This document shows positions 1 to 5,156 of a DNA stretch of 5,156 nucleotides, piece after piece. Both the position numbers and the translations under genes were made by a program. This DNA is from Desulfovibrionaceae bacterium. GTDB lineage: Bacteria; Desulfobacterota; Desulfovibrionia; Desulfovibrionales; Desulfovibrionaceae. The notes beneath the pieces were generated by a model, which had not been told where the DNA came from, searched no databases, and was given only the letters and a program-made list of their open reading frames with translations. Where the stretch lies: contig CAAGJV010000220.1 in the NCBI GenBank assembly GCA_900770205.1, positions 1-5,156 of the forward strand. The letters run 5' to 3'. Positions within the stretch are counted from its first letter, which is position 1, and each line of letters starts with the position of its first letter.

Positions 1-958
1 AAAACCCGCCGCTCGAGCCGTTATAATAAACATTATGATAGCCATCTGCCTTAAGATAGTCTCCAAGGCACAAAGCCCCGGGCAGATAGCGATCAAGCGC
101 CCAGCCCGTAAGGTTTCCGCTGAGTATGGAAATGGACTTGAGCGGTATGCCGCACTGCGAGGCAACAATACCGCCTATGGTGAAATCTGCCCCTGGCATC
201 TGGTCTATCCTGAGATCCGGCGTATCGATGAAAGGGCGTATGGGAGCAAGAAGATCCTGCCCCATGATATCGCTTCTTCCAAAGGTTTCCTCTATGCTTT
301 CACAGTAAATGATAAGGAGATTTTTCTTTCCCGTTCCTGACACGCTCTCTTTTTGAGGAGCCACGTAGGCTCCTTCCGTATAGAAATCGCCAAGAACAGC
401 CTGTTCCTGAAAAAAGGTAAAAAAGTTTACATAGTACATGGTGTAGAGAAGAACGCCGCCCCAGAGAGCAGCAAGTCTCCAGCCGCTGGAAAACCACCTC
501 ACAAGGAAGGAAGGCAGGGAAAACATGCGGCAGCTTACCCATATTCCGCCAAGGGCAGAAACAGCCAGGCCCAGCACGACGGCTATGCGCACGGCCCTGA
601 ACACATCATCGATAAAGGACCCGGGAACGATGAACCACAAGGCTGTAAGCACTGCGCAGAAAAAGGAAAAAACGTAGTCTGGCCGAAACGGATCTTTCGG
701 AAACGCATGCTTCACATACGCAAACGTAAGCGCGCAGAGCACGGCGTTTTTCACATGCCAGAAAAAGACGTGAATGAAGTCTCCCGGCATGGTGACGATA
801 TTATCCTTCATGAGCTGCATGTGGAACAAAACCTGATTGATGGTGACTTCATCAAATTCACGTTTTGCCATGATGAGGAAGGCTATGGAAAAACAGAGAA
901 GGAAAAAGCCGATGAAAGATCGGACAAAACGCAGGAAAAAAGACTGGTGCTGAGCCAT
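1..958 (-). CDS. OpgB/MdoB-like phosphoglycerol transferase, sulfatase-fold membrane protein (partial, C-terminus missing)
   Basis: This reading frame stays open from ATG at 958 to the window edge (319 codons). The N-terminal half has about five hydrophobic segments (near residues 10-30, 64-82, 95-112, 121-141 and 162-184), followed by an extracytoplasmic sulfatase-type domain from about residue 212. That domain opens with NLLIIYCES and contains FTIGGIVASQCGIPL and a CLGDYLKADGYHNVYYNG stretch, which closely resemble E. coli OpgB. By analogy with LtaS/OpgB, E220 (in YCES) would bind the metal and T260 (in FTIGG) would be the nucleophile; the downstream Asp-His pair lies outside the window. 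OpgB relatives transfer phosphoglycerol from phosphatidylglycerol to periplasmic glucans or other envelope glycans. The actual acceptor cannot be read here, so an LTA-synthase-like role is possible. GGAG ends 10 nt before the ATG. The gene lies 26 nt after the tRNA-Lys terminator with no obvious promoter of its own. Confidence 0.85.
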   Translation of the reverse strand, partial: MAQHQSFFLRFVRSFIGFFLLCFSIAFLIMAKREFDEVTINQVLFHMQLMKDNIVTMPGDFIHVFFWHVKNAVLCALTFAYVKHAFPKDPFRPDYVFSFFCAVLTALWFIVPGSFIDDVFRAVRIAVVLGLAVSALGGIWVSCRMFSLPSFLVRWFSSGWRLAALWGGVLLYTMYYVNFFTFFQEQAVLGDFYTEGAYVAPQKESVSGTGKKNLLIIYCESIEETFGRSDIMGQDLLAPIRPFIDTPDLRIDQMPGADFTIGGIVASQCGIPLKSISILSGNLTGWALDRYLPGALCLGDYLKADGYHNVYYNGSSGGF

Positions 959-984
959 TCCAAGAAAACTCCGGCGTATCTGAT

Positions 985-1012
985 AAAAAAAAGAGGCTGT
1001 ATAAACAGCCTC
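985..1012 (-). terminator. Intrinsic terminator of tRNA-Lys
   Basis: Read on the minus strand, this is a perfect 8-bp stem, GAGGCTGT / ACAGCCTC, with a 4-nt TTAT loop, followed directly by eight T residues. It starts 11 nt after the CCA end of tRNA-Lys. It is one-directional, because the other side of the stem has no T run. It would end both tRNA-Lys transcripts and any read-through from the GAF-PHP operon. It sits just ahead of the opgB-like start codon, so it may also limit transcription into that gene. Confidence 0.93.
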
Positions 1013-1023
1013 ATAAAGTCACA

Positions 1024-1099
<76 letters not shown>

Positions 1100-1119
1100 A
1101 TACACTCAGCGCGGAGTTG

Positions 1120-1149
1120 TTTATAGATAAATTTTGCTTTGTTCGTCAA
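1120..1149 (-). promoter_or_regulatory. Sigma70-type promoter of tRNA-Lys
   Basis: On the minus strand, TTGACG (-35, 1149-1144; 5 of 6 to consensus) and TATAAA (-10, 1125-1120; 5 of 6) are separated by 18 nt. Transcription would start near 1113-1112, giving a leader of about 13 nt before the mature tRNA end at 1099. The stretch after the -10 (CAACTCCGCGC) is GC-rich, as in discriminators of stable-RNA promoters under stringent control. That type of regulation is an inference. Confidence 0.75.
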
Positions 1150-1172
1150 GCATTTTCTCAAAAAATTATTTT
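1150..1172 (-). promoter_or_regulatory. UP-element-like A/T tract upstream of the tRNA-Lys promoter
   Basis: Immediately upstream of the -35 box, the minus strand reads AATAATT, TTTT, GAG, AAA, ATG, C and then the -35. This aligns without gaps to the E. coli full UP-element consensus (nnAAAWWTWTTTTnnnAAAnnn) with one mismatch at the specified positions, and at the canonical distance. UP elements contact the alpha-subunit C-terminal domain and boost rRNA and tRNA promoters. The tract overlaps the TAA stop codon of the PHP gene. Its core (1160-1174) is also an A6-TTA-T6 palindrome and could act as a weak terminator. Confidence 0.6.
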
Positions 1173-2083
1173 TTTGTTCCACACGTGCTGAAAACGCAGG
1201 CCGGGATATCTTTTTCTCTCCCATGCGCCATGCTTTTCCAATACGCGAGAAGCGTTTCGTAAACATTTGTTCCTATGCGGAGATTTCCTTTCCCCTTCCC
1301 AAGCAGAATGCCTTTTTTAGCCAGGCCATGATAATCCGATCCTCCTGTCAGCTGAAGCTGATACTTTGCCGCCAAATCCACGCACAGGCGAACATCGCCG
1401 GCATCGTGTTCGCTATGGTAGGCTTCCAGGGCATCCAGGCCTGCTTCCTTCATGGATGCAACGAACGCAGAGAGTTCCTTCGCCGGCACATGCAGAAGGC
1501 ACGGATGGGCCATGGAAACAAGCGCGCCTGTACTTTTTAGAAGGGCAACGGCATACTCAGGCAAGACAAGGCTGCGGGGAACAAAGGCAGAGCCCTCCTT
1601 TCCCAGATACTTGCCAAAGGCTTCCTTCCGGTTCTTCACTATTCCCCTGAGGCACAGCCATTGCGCAAAGTGCGGGCGGCCTACAACAGCCCCTCCCGCA
1701 AGAGCCGAAACTTCCTCATAGCTGATATCAAAACCGATCTGCTGCAACTTCTGAACGATTTCAAGATTCCGCTCCAGGCGTTTTTCTCGTATGCACACAA
1801 GAGTTTTTTCAAGCTCTGCCGTTTTTTCTGCCTCTTCGGGGATCCACAGGCCAAGAAAATGGGCTTCCCCCCATGCGGTGGCCGTGCTTATCTCGCAACC
1901 GCGTATAAAAACGATTCCCAGTTTTTCCGCCTCGCTGCCGGCTTCTCCAAGTCCGTCCAGAGTATCATGGTCGGTGAGAGCTAGTACGGCAAGCCCCTCC
2001 CGGGCCGCCTTCTGCACAAGCTTTGCGGGAGAATCCGTTCCATCGGAAGCCGTGCTGTGCGTATGCAGATCGACACGAATCAC
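1166..2083 (-). CDS. PHP-domain phosphoesterase (nucleoside 3',5'-bisphosphate phosphatase / RNase AM family)
   Basis: This is a 305-residue protein of the TrpH/YciV-type PHP family (COG0613). Visible metal-binding motifs are DLHTHS (H7, H9), SDG (D14), ALTDHD (D38, H39), GCEIS (E64), GEAHFLG (H75), GRPHFA (H138), MAHPCL (H193), AYHSEH (H223) and GSDYHG (D250, H252). These supply the full ligand set of a trinuclear PHP site, so it should be catalytically active. Characterised relatives remove the 3'-phosphate from pAp-like nucleotides and trim 5' ends of RNA; which applies here is not visible. The reading frame stays open 61 codons further upstream, but that part overlaps the RimI gene and lacks family motifs. 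GTG at 2083 lies 8 nt after GGAG (2095-2092), starts just before the HTH motif, and forms a GTGA overlap with the upstream stop. It is the last protein gene of the operon. Confidence 0.88.
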   Translation of the reverse strand: MIRVDLHTHSTASDGTDSPAKLVQKAAREGLAVLALTDHDTLDGLGEAGSEAEKLGIVFIRGCEISTATAWGEAHFLGLWIPEEAEKTAELEKTLVCIREKRLERNLEIVQKLQQIGFDISYEEVSALAGGAVVGRPHFAQWLCLRGIVKNRKEAFGKYLGKEGSAFVPRSLVLPEYAVALLKSTGALVSMAHPCLLHVPAKELSAFVASMKEAGLDALEAYHSEHDAGDVRLCVDLAAKYQLQLTGGSDYHGLAKKGILLGKGKGNLRIGTNVYETLLAYWKSMAHGREKDIPACVFSTCGTKK

Positions 2084-2598
2084 TGAGCACTCTCCTGCAG
2101 CATGCGGAAAAAATCTTCCGCAGTCAGCGTCATGACAAGTGCATTTTCTCCATCGGCATAATACTTCTTTCTCAGCCCGGAAGGGACAAAATTCAGGGAA
2201 GAATAAAGCGACCTGGCCGGAACATTCTCTTCCCTTACTTCCAGTATTCCCCTTTTCCAGCCGCAAGCTGCGGCTCCGCTGCCGTCAGCATTTCCATGGC
2301 AAAGGGTATCCTGCAGGGCAAAGAACATAAGCGGGCGCGACAAACCCTTTCCCCGCTCCTCCGGCAGAAGGGCTATGTTCAGAACTTCCAGTTCATCCGC
2401 AACAAGAGAAAGCGTGATGTAGCCGATCATCCTGCCGCCGGCAAACAGGCCATACCCGGCAAACCATGGCTCCTTCCATGCCTGTACGAACTGCTCTTCC
2501 GTCCAGAAGGAGGAAAAGCAGTTCTCTTCCAGGCGTGAGGCTGCCGGCATATCCGCCAGGGTGAGCCTCCGTATATCGTACTGCAACATATCAGGCAA
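2080..2598 (-). CDS. rimI: RimI-like GNAT N-acetyltransferase (ribosomal protein S18 N-alpha-acetyltransferase family)
   Basis: This is a 172-residue GNAT protein with RimI hallmarks. The acetyl-CoA loop is PEERGKG (R82-G85). It is followed by LEVREENVPARSLYSSLNF and a RKKYYADGENALVM end typical of RimI. E120 and Y132 are spaced 12 residues apart, like E103 and Y115, the proposed base and acid of enterobacterial RimI. RimI acetylates the N-terminal alanine of S18; the substrate here is inferred. Oddities are a 15-20-residue Gly/Ala-rich insert (about 101-117) and S87/P89 in the acetyl-CoA-binding helix, where small residues are usual. The start chosen is TTG at 2598, because AGGGG (2611-2607) lies 8 nt before it. 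ATG at 2589 (169 residues) is possible but poorly spaced from any Shine-Dalgarno site. The gene lies 15 nt after the IMPase gene, and its TGA overlaps the PHP GTG, suggesting translational coupling. Confidence 0.82.
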   Translation of the reverse strand: MPDMLQYDIRRLTLADMPAASRLEENCFSSFWTEEQFVQAWKEPWFAGYGLFAGGRMIGYITLSLVADELEVLNIALLPEERGKGLSRPLMFFALQDTLCHGNADGSGAAACGWKRGILEVREENVPARSLYSSLNFVPSGLRKKYYADGENALVMTLTAEDFFRMLQESAQ

Positions 2599-2613
2599 AG
2601 CACGAGCCCCTGT

Positions 2614-3408
2614 TTATGGAAGCTGCTTGTGAGTGTTGGCAAGATGACAGATCATTTCCTCGTGGATGTGCCTGTTGCTGGCAAGAATGGGCATCAGAAA
2701 CTGATATTCTTCCCCGCCCCTTCCTGTCACTCTTCCTCCGGCCTCTTCCACAAGAATCCAGCCTGCCGCAACATCCCATGGCTTTATCCATCCCTCATAA
2801 TAGGCATCAAAGCTGCCGCAGGCAACAAAACACATATCAAGGGCTGCAGAACCGCAGCGCCTTACGCCAACCGTAGTATCCAGCAGTATGCGCATATCAC
2901 GAAGAACAGCCTCCATATCTTCATGGACGCTGTAGGGAAATCCTGTGGCCACCAATGCATCTCTGCATGAGGAAATGGCGCTCACCTGCAGGCGTGTTCC
3001 GTTCAGCCATGCGCCGCATCCTCGTTCTGCGGCATAGCGTTCCCCGCGGGCAGGTGCGGAAACAGCGCCGAGCACCACATGGCCGTTTTCCCACAGAGCC
3101 ACCGAAGTTGCCGTATCGCTGAAATGATGGGCAAAATTCGTTGTTCCATCCACGGGGTCGATGATCCAGCACGGCCCCGATGAGGGGATAAGGCCAGCGG
3201 CGCTTTCTTCCGCAAGAAAGGACGCCTCCGGAAAAAGTTCATGAAGTTTCTTTTTCAGAAAGTCTTCAACAGCAAGATCCGTATCTGTCACAAGATCGCG
3301 TTCTCCCTTGCGTTTTATGATGCGCGGGCGATCCCAGTGATCCATGAAAATGGCATCGCTTTCATCCATAATGCCAAGGAGAGCATCCATACGTTCTGAA
3401 AACATCAT
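2614..3408 (-). CDS. suhB: Inositol-1-monophosphatase family protein (SuhB-like)
   Basis: This is a full-length Mg-dependent, Li-sensitive-type phosphatase of 264 residues (usual length about 260-270). Motifs in order are DLVTDTDLAVE (39-49), FLAEES (64-69, metal ligand E67), WIIDPVDGTTNFAH (81-94, ligands D84 and D87) and KPWDVAAGWILVEEAGG (209-225, ligand D212). GTTNFAH marks the IMPase/SuhB branch; the CysQ branch usually reads GTKEF. It would hydrolyse inositol-1-phosphate or similar sugar phosphates. E. coli SuhB also binds NusA in rRNA antitermination, but whether this one does cannot be read from sequence. Two ATG codons are adjacent (3408 and 3405). AGGG (3416-3413), embedded in the stop codon of the GAF gene, is 4 nt from the first and 7 nt from the second, so the second may be used. 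It is co-transcribed with its neighbours (6-nt and 15-nt gaps). Confidence 0.93.
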   Translation of the reverse strand: MMFSERMDALLGIMDESDAIFMDHWDRPRIIKRKGERDLVTDTDLAVEDFLKKKLHELFPEASFLAEESAAGLIPSSGPCWIIDPVDGTTNFAHHFSDTATSVALWENGHVVLGAVSAPARGERYAAERGCGAWLNGTRLQVSAISSCRDALVATGFPYSVHEDMEAVLRDMRILLDTTVGVRRCGSAALDMCFVACGSFDAYYEGWIKPWDVAAGWILVEEAGGRVTGRGGEEYQFLMPILASNRHIHEEMICHLANTHKQLP

Positions 3409-3414
3409 TCAACC

Positions 3415-4386
3415 CTATTTTCCTGCCAAAGCAGATTTTTCCGCCATGCGGAGGCGATAGCGCAGCGAAAGGACTTCCAGCATGCGGGAAAGTTCTTCTG
3501 ATGCAAGCCGGAGAAATGTTTTCAGCTCATCGGAAATGGGCATCGCTTCCTCCATGGCCAGGCATAGAACACCGCAGGTATTTTTATTCACGACAACAGG
3601 CAGGCATACCGCGCTGCCGAACTCCGGGAGGTCTTCCCTCTTTCCGAAAACAGGAGCCGCTCCGGAAGATCCATCGTTGTAAATGGCTTCCTCATTGCGG
3701 AAGACCCACCCGATGATATCGTTATGAATGGAAAACTCACGGCTGTTCTGCCCTGTGATGAGGAGCGGAGGATACTCCCCTTCCATGACGTACGTAGGAC
3801 TTCCTTCCGTGCGGGAAGAAAAGGACGCATAGGTAAATCTGGTTGCCTCAAGCATCGCCTGCAGGAAGCATCCAAGGTACGTTTTCCAGCCCGGATAGTT
3901 CCGCCGGAATTCCGATAATCTCGACAACACGGCAAGGAAGTTTGAGGAATCTTCCGTTTGCGAAGAGAACTCCATGCCCTGGCCCTGAGAAATCATATCG
4001 GCAAAAACAGCTATGAGTTTCTGTTTGTCCGGGGAAAATCCATTTTTCTGGCGGCTGTCTATGCAGAGAACGCCGCCATTCGGCAAAGGGCATCCAAGGA
4101 AGGAACCTATCTCCGGTTCCCAGTCTTCCTTGTAATAGCCGAGATACGCCTGGTTTTCATCGATGGAGCCAACAACAATAGGCGATCTGTTTCTTAATAT
4201 CCAGCCTGCAAGCCCCCTTCCCGGGCGAATGACAGCCGACTGATCGATATGATCGCCCTGGCTGTAGGCAGCTTTAATCTGCGCCCCCTGCCCCTGGCGG
4301 GGGGCGTCAAACAGAACAACGGAATAAGCATCAAACACGCTGGCGGCCAGGGCCAGAATGGATTCCACAGGATTTTTTACAAGCAT
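3415..4386 (-). CDS. Tandem GAF-domain protein, no output domain
   Basis: This is a 323-residue soluble protein with two GAF-like domains. GAF1 (about 5-135) has VVLFDAP, PGRGLAGWILRNRSPIVVG, FLGCPLPNGGVLCIDSR and a closing KQKLIAVFADMI helix. GAF2 (about 150-305) has DIIGWVFRNEEAIYNDG, AVCLPVVVNKNTCGVLCL and a helical end, SDELKTFLRLASEELSRML. GAF domains bind small molecules (cyclic nucleotides, haem, oxo-acids) or mediate dimerisation. No kinase, GGDEF, sigma54 or HTH module follows, so it may work through a partner. The ligand is unknown. The frame is open up to TTG at 4446 and includes ATG at 4422. ATG 4386 was chosen because TAAGG ends 8 nt before it, it starts right at the first GAF helix, and a good promoter (4446-4418) lies inside the upstream extension. 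The extension would add a hydrophobic N-terminus. This is the first gene of the operon. Confidence 0.8.
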   Translation of the reverse strand: MLVKNPVESILALAASVFDAYSVVLFDAPRQGQGAQIKAAYSQGDHIDQSAVIRPGRGLAGWILRNRSPIVVGSIDENQAYLGYYKEDWEPEIGSFLGCPLPNGGVLCIDSRQKNGFSPDKQKLIAVFADMISQGQGMEFSSQTEDSSNFLAVLSRLSEFRRNYPGWKTYLGCFLQAMLEATRFTYASFSSRTEGSPTYVMEGEYPPLLITGQNSREFSIHNDIIGWVFRNEEAIYNDGSSGAAPVFGKREDLPEFGSAVCLPVVVNKNTCGVLCLAMEEAMPISDELKTFLRLASEELSRMLEVLSLRYRLRMAEKSALAGK

Positions 4387-4394
4387 AGCGAAAA

Positions 4395-4399
4395 CCTTA
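4395..4399 (-). promoter_or_regulatory. Shine-Dalgarno site deciding the GAF-gene start
   Basis: Minus-strand TAAGG lies 8 nt upstream of ATG 4386. The alternative ATG at 4422 has no purine-rich site at a suitable distance. The TTG at 4446 does have GAAGG 6 nt upstream, so a longer product is not excluded if transcription starts further up. Confidence 0.55.
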
Positions 4400-4417
4400 A
4401 AGATAACGGAACAAAGA

Positions 4418-4446
4418 ATCATAGCAATACATTCTGCCAGGAGCAA
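4418..4446 (-). promoter_or_regulatory. Candidate promoter of the GAF-IMPase-RimI-PHP operon
   Basis: Minus-strand TTGCTC (4446-4441; conserved TTG) and TATGAT (4423-4418; 5 of 6 to TATAAT) are separated by exactly 17 nt. Transcription would start near 4411, giving a leader of about 25 nt that includes the TAAGG site and ends at ATG 4386. No other minus-strand pair of similar quality was seen in the intergenic region. The -35 match is weak, so this is only a candidate. Confidence 0.5.
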
Positions 4447-4503
4447 GTTTTTCCTTCTTTCCCTCTTTCGGAAAGCTTCCGTTGCAAAACGCCTGCTTCG
4501 CTC

Positions 4504-4532
4504 TTTTCAAACGGTATGTGAACAGGTATAGT
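4504..4532 (+). promoter_or_regulatory. Candidate promoter of rsmE
   Basis: TTTTCA (4504-4509; 4 of 6 to TTGACA) and TATAGT (4527-4532; 5 of 6 to TATAAT) are 17 nt apart. Transcription would start near 4539 and give a leader of about 30 nt with AGGAG. It diverges from the GAF-operon promoter, with the two -35 boxes separated by about 57 nt. A small hairpin-forming dyad, CGGAA-AGC-TTCCG (4469-4481), lies between them; its role is unknown. Confidence 0.45.
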
Positions 4533-4553
4533 AAAAAAAGTTCGGCAATATTC

Positions 4554-4558
4554 AGGAG
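4554..4558 (+). promoter_or_regulatory. Shine-Dalgarno site of rsmE
   Basis: AGGAG ends 10 nt before ATG 4569. It supports this ATG as the start of the only plus-strand protein gene in the window. Confidence 0.7.
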
Positions 4559-4568
4559 AATTTCCGCC

Positions 4569-5156
4569 ATGCATACGTTTTATCTTCCGCCAGAAAACTG
4601 GCAGAACACCTTGGAACTCTCCGGTGCAGAGGCTCATCACATGGGCAGAGTCCTTCGCCTTCACCCCGGCGATGAAGTCACCGTGCTCGATGGCAAAGGC
4701 AGGGAGGCTCTCTGCAGAATCCAGCGAATAGACAAGCATATGGCCACGCTGAAAATCATCAAGGAACAGCGCTTCCCCCTTCCTTCATCCAGCGTTGTGC
4801 TGGCCGTAGGCTGGGGGAAGGAAGCAAGACGGGGCTGGATACTGGAAAAATCCGTGGAGCTTGAAGCCGCCGGCCTGTGGTTCTGGCAGGCAAAACGCAG
4901 CCAGTTCCCTGTTCCTGTTGATATCAAGGAAACGTGGAGCGCTTCTCTTATTGCCGGCGCCAAGCAATGCAGAAACCCCTGGCTTCCGGAACTCAAAACG
5001 CTCCCCGGCGGAGTGGAAGAACTCATCAGGGAAGCGGAACACTTCGATCACCGGCAGATTCTGCTGGAAAGCTCGCTTGGCGGTCAGACATTCATGGATG
5101 AACGACAGCTGGCCCTTCCAGGAAGAACGCTTTGCGTTATCGGCCCGGAAGGAGGA
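4569..5156 (+). CDS. rsmE: RsmE, 16S rRNA (uracil-1498-N3)-methyltransferase (partial, C-terminus missing)
   Basis: This is 196 codons open to the right edge; the family is usually about 240-250 residues, so roughly 50 are missing. The N-terminal PUA-like domain (about 1-70) begins MHTFYLPPENW and contains AEAHHMGRVLRLHPGDEVTVLDGKG in two parts: AEAHHMGRVLRL and HPGDEVTVLDGKG. The SPOUT (knotted SAM-binding) domain follows, with EKSVELEAAGL, a SLIAGAKQCRNPWLPEL segment and the start of the cofactor loop, CVIGPEGG, at the last bases. RsmE methylates U1498 of 16S rRNA in the assembled 30S subunit. The usual ELGV of the KATELGV motif reads ELEAAG here, and the family's KGDRM-type segment is replaced by GWGKEARRG, so this is a divergent member. 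It is transcribed divergently from the GAF operon. Confidence 0.92.
   Translation, partial: MHTFYLPPENWQNTLELSGAEAHHMGRVLRLHPGDEVTVLDGKGREALCRIQRIDKHMATLKIIKEQRFPLPSSSVVLAVGWGKEARRGWILEKSVELEAAGLWFWQAKRSQFPVPVDIKETWSASLIAGAKQCRNPWLPELKTLPGGVEELIREAEHFDHRQILLESSLGGQTFMDERQLALPGRTLCVIGPEGG

Noticed and set aside
1104..1117. ACTC-GAGT dyad around the tRNA-Lys transcription start as an operator or leader hairpin
   Set aside because: The stem is only 4 bp and lies mostly at or upstream of the expected transcription start, so chance is the simpler explanation.
1160..1174. A6-TTA-T6 palindrome as the operon terminator
   Set aside because: A stem of only A-U pairs is too weak for a convincing intrinsic terminator; the UP-element reading explains it better.
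1139..2538. Several plus-strand open frames of 60-170 codons opposite the PHP and RimI genes
   Set aside because: They are shadows of well-supported minus-strand genes, with Cys/Arg/Ser-rich composition and no recognisable domains.
4387..4446. N-terminal extension of the GAF protein to TTG 4446, resembling a membrane segment
   Set aside because: It would contain the best promoter of the operon. ATG 4386 has a well-spaced Shine-Dalgarno site and starts at the GAF fold. It is kept only as an alternative.

Overview
This 5.2-kb window comes from a bacterial chromosome with an ordinary, tightly packed housekeeping layout. G+C looks close to half. Most genes are on the minus strand. The families present (a COG1368-type phosphoglycerol transferase, a SuhB-type inositol monophosphatase, RimI, a PHP phosphoesterase, RsmE and tRNA-Lys-CTT with an encoded CCA) point to a Gram-negative proteobacterium in the broad sense. 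The style of the genes resembles Desulfovibrionaceae, but that assignment is an impression and was not tested. No mobile element, CRISPR array or recent-transfer signature was seen.

Layout: (1) Positions 958 to 1 (minus) hold the N-terminal 319 residues of an OpgB/MdoB-like membrane phosphoglycerol transferase, which runs off the left edge. (2) A tRNA-Lys(CTT) gene (1099-1024, minus) has its own strong-looking promoter with an UP-element-like tract (1120-1172) and a perfect intrinsic terminator (1012-985) only 26 nt before the opgB-like start codon. (3) Positions 4386 to 1166 (minus) form a four-gene operon: tandem-GAF protein, IMPase (SuhB-like), RimI-like N-acetyltransferase, PHP-domain phosphoesterase. 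The intergenic gaps are 6 nt, 15 nt and a 4-nt GTGA overlap. (4) A divergent intergenic region (4387-4568) carries candidate promoters in both directions. (5) Positions 4569 to the right edge (plus) hold the first 196 codons of rsmE, the 16S rRNA m3U1498 methyltransferase, cut exactly at its GPEGG motif.

Taken together, the recognisable soluble enzymes have relatives tied to ribosome or RNA maturation: RsmE (16S methylation), RimI (S18 acetylation), SuhB (rRNA antitermination in E. coli) and the PHP/RNase AM family (rRNA 5'-end trimming, pNp hydrolysis). A stable-RNA gene lies downstream. The tandem-GAF protein at the head of the operon has no output domain and is the least understood member. 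I see no clearly new system. The best leads are the GAF-led ribosome-themed operon, the UP-element tRNA promoter reaching into the end of the PHP gene, and the placement of the opgB-like gene directly behind a tRNA terminator.
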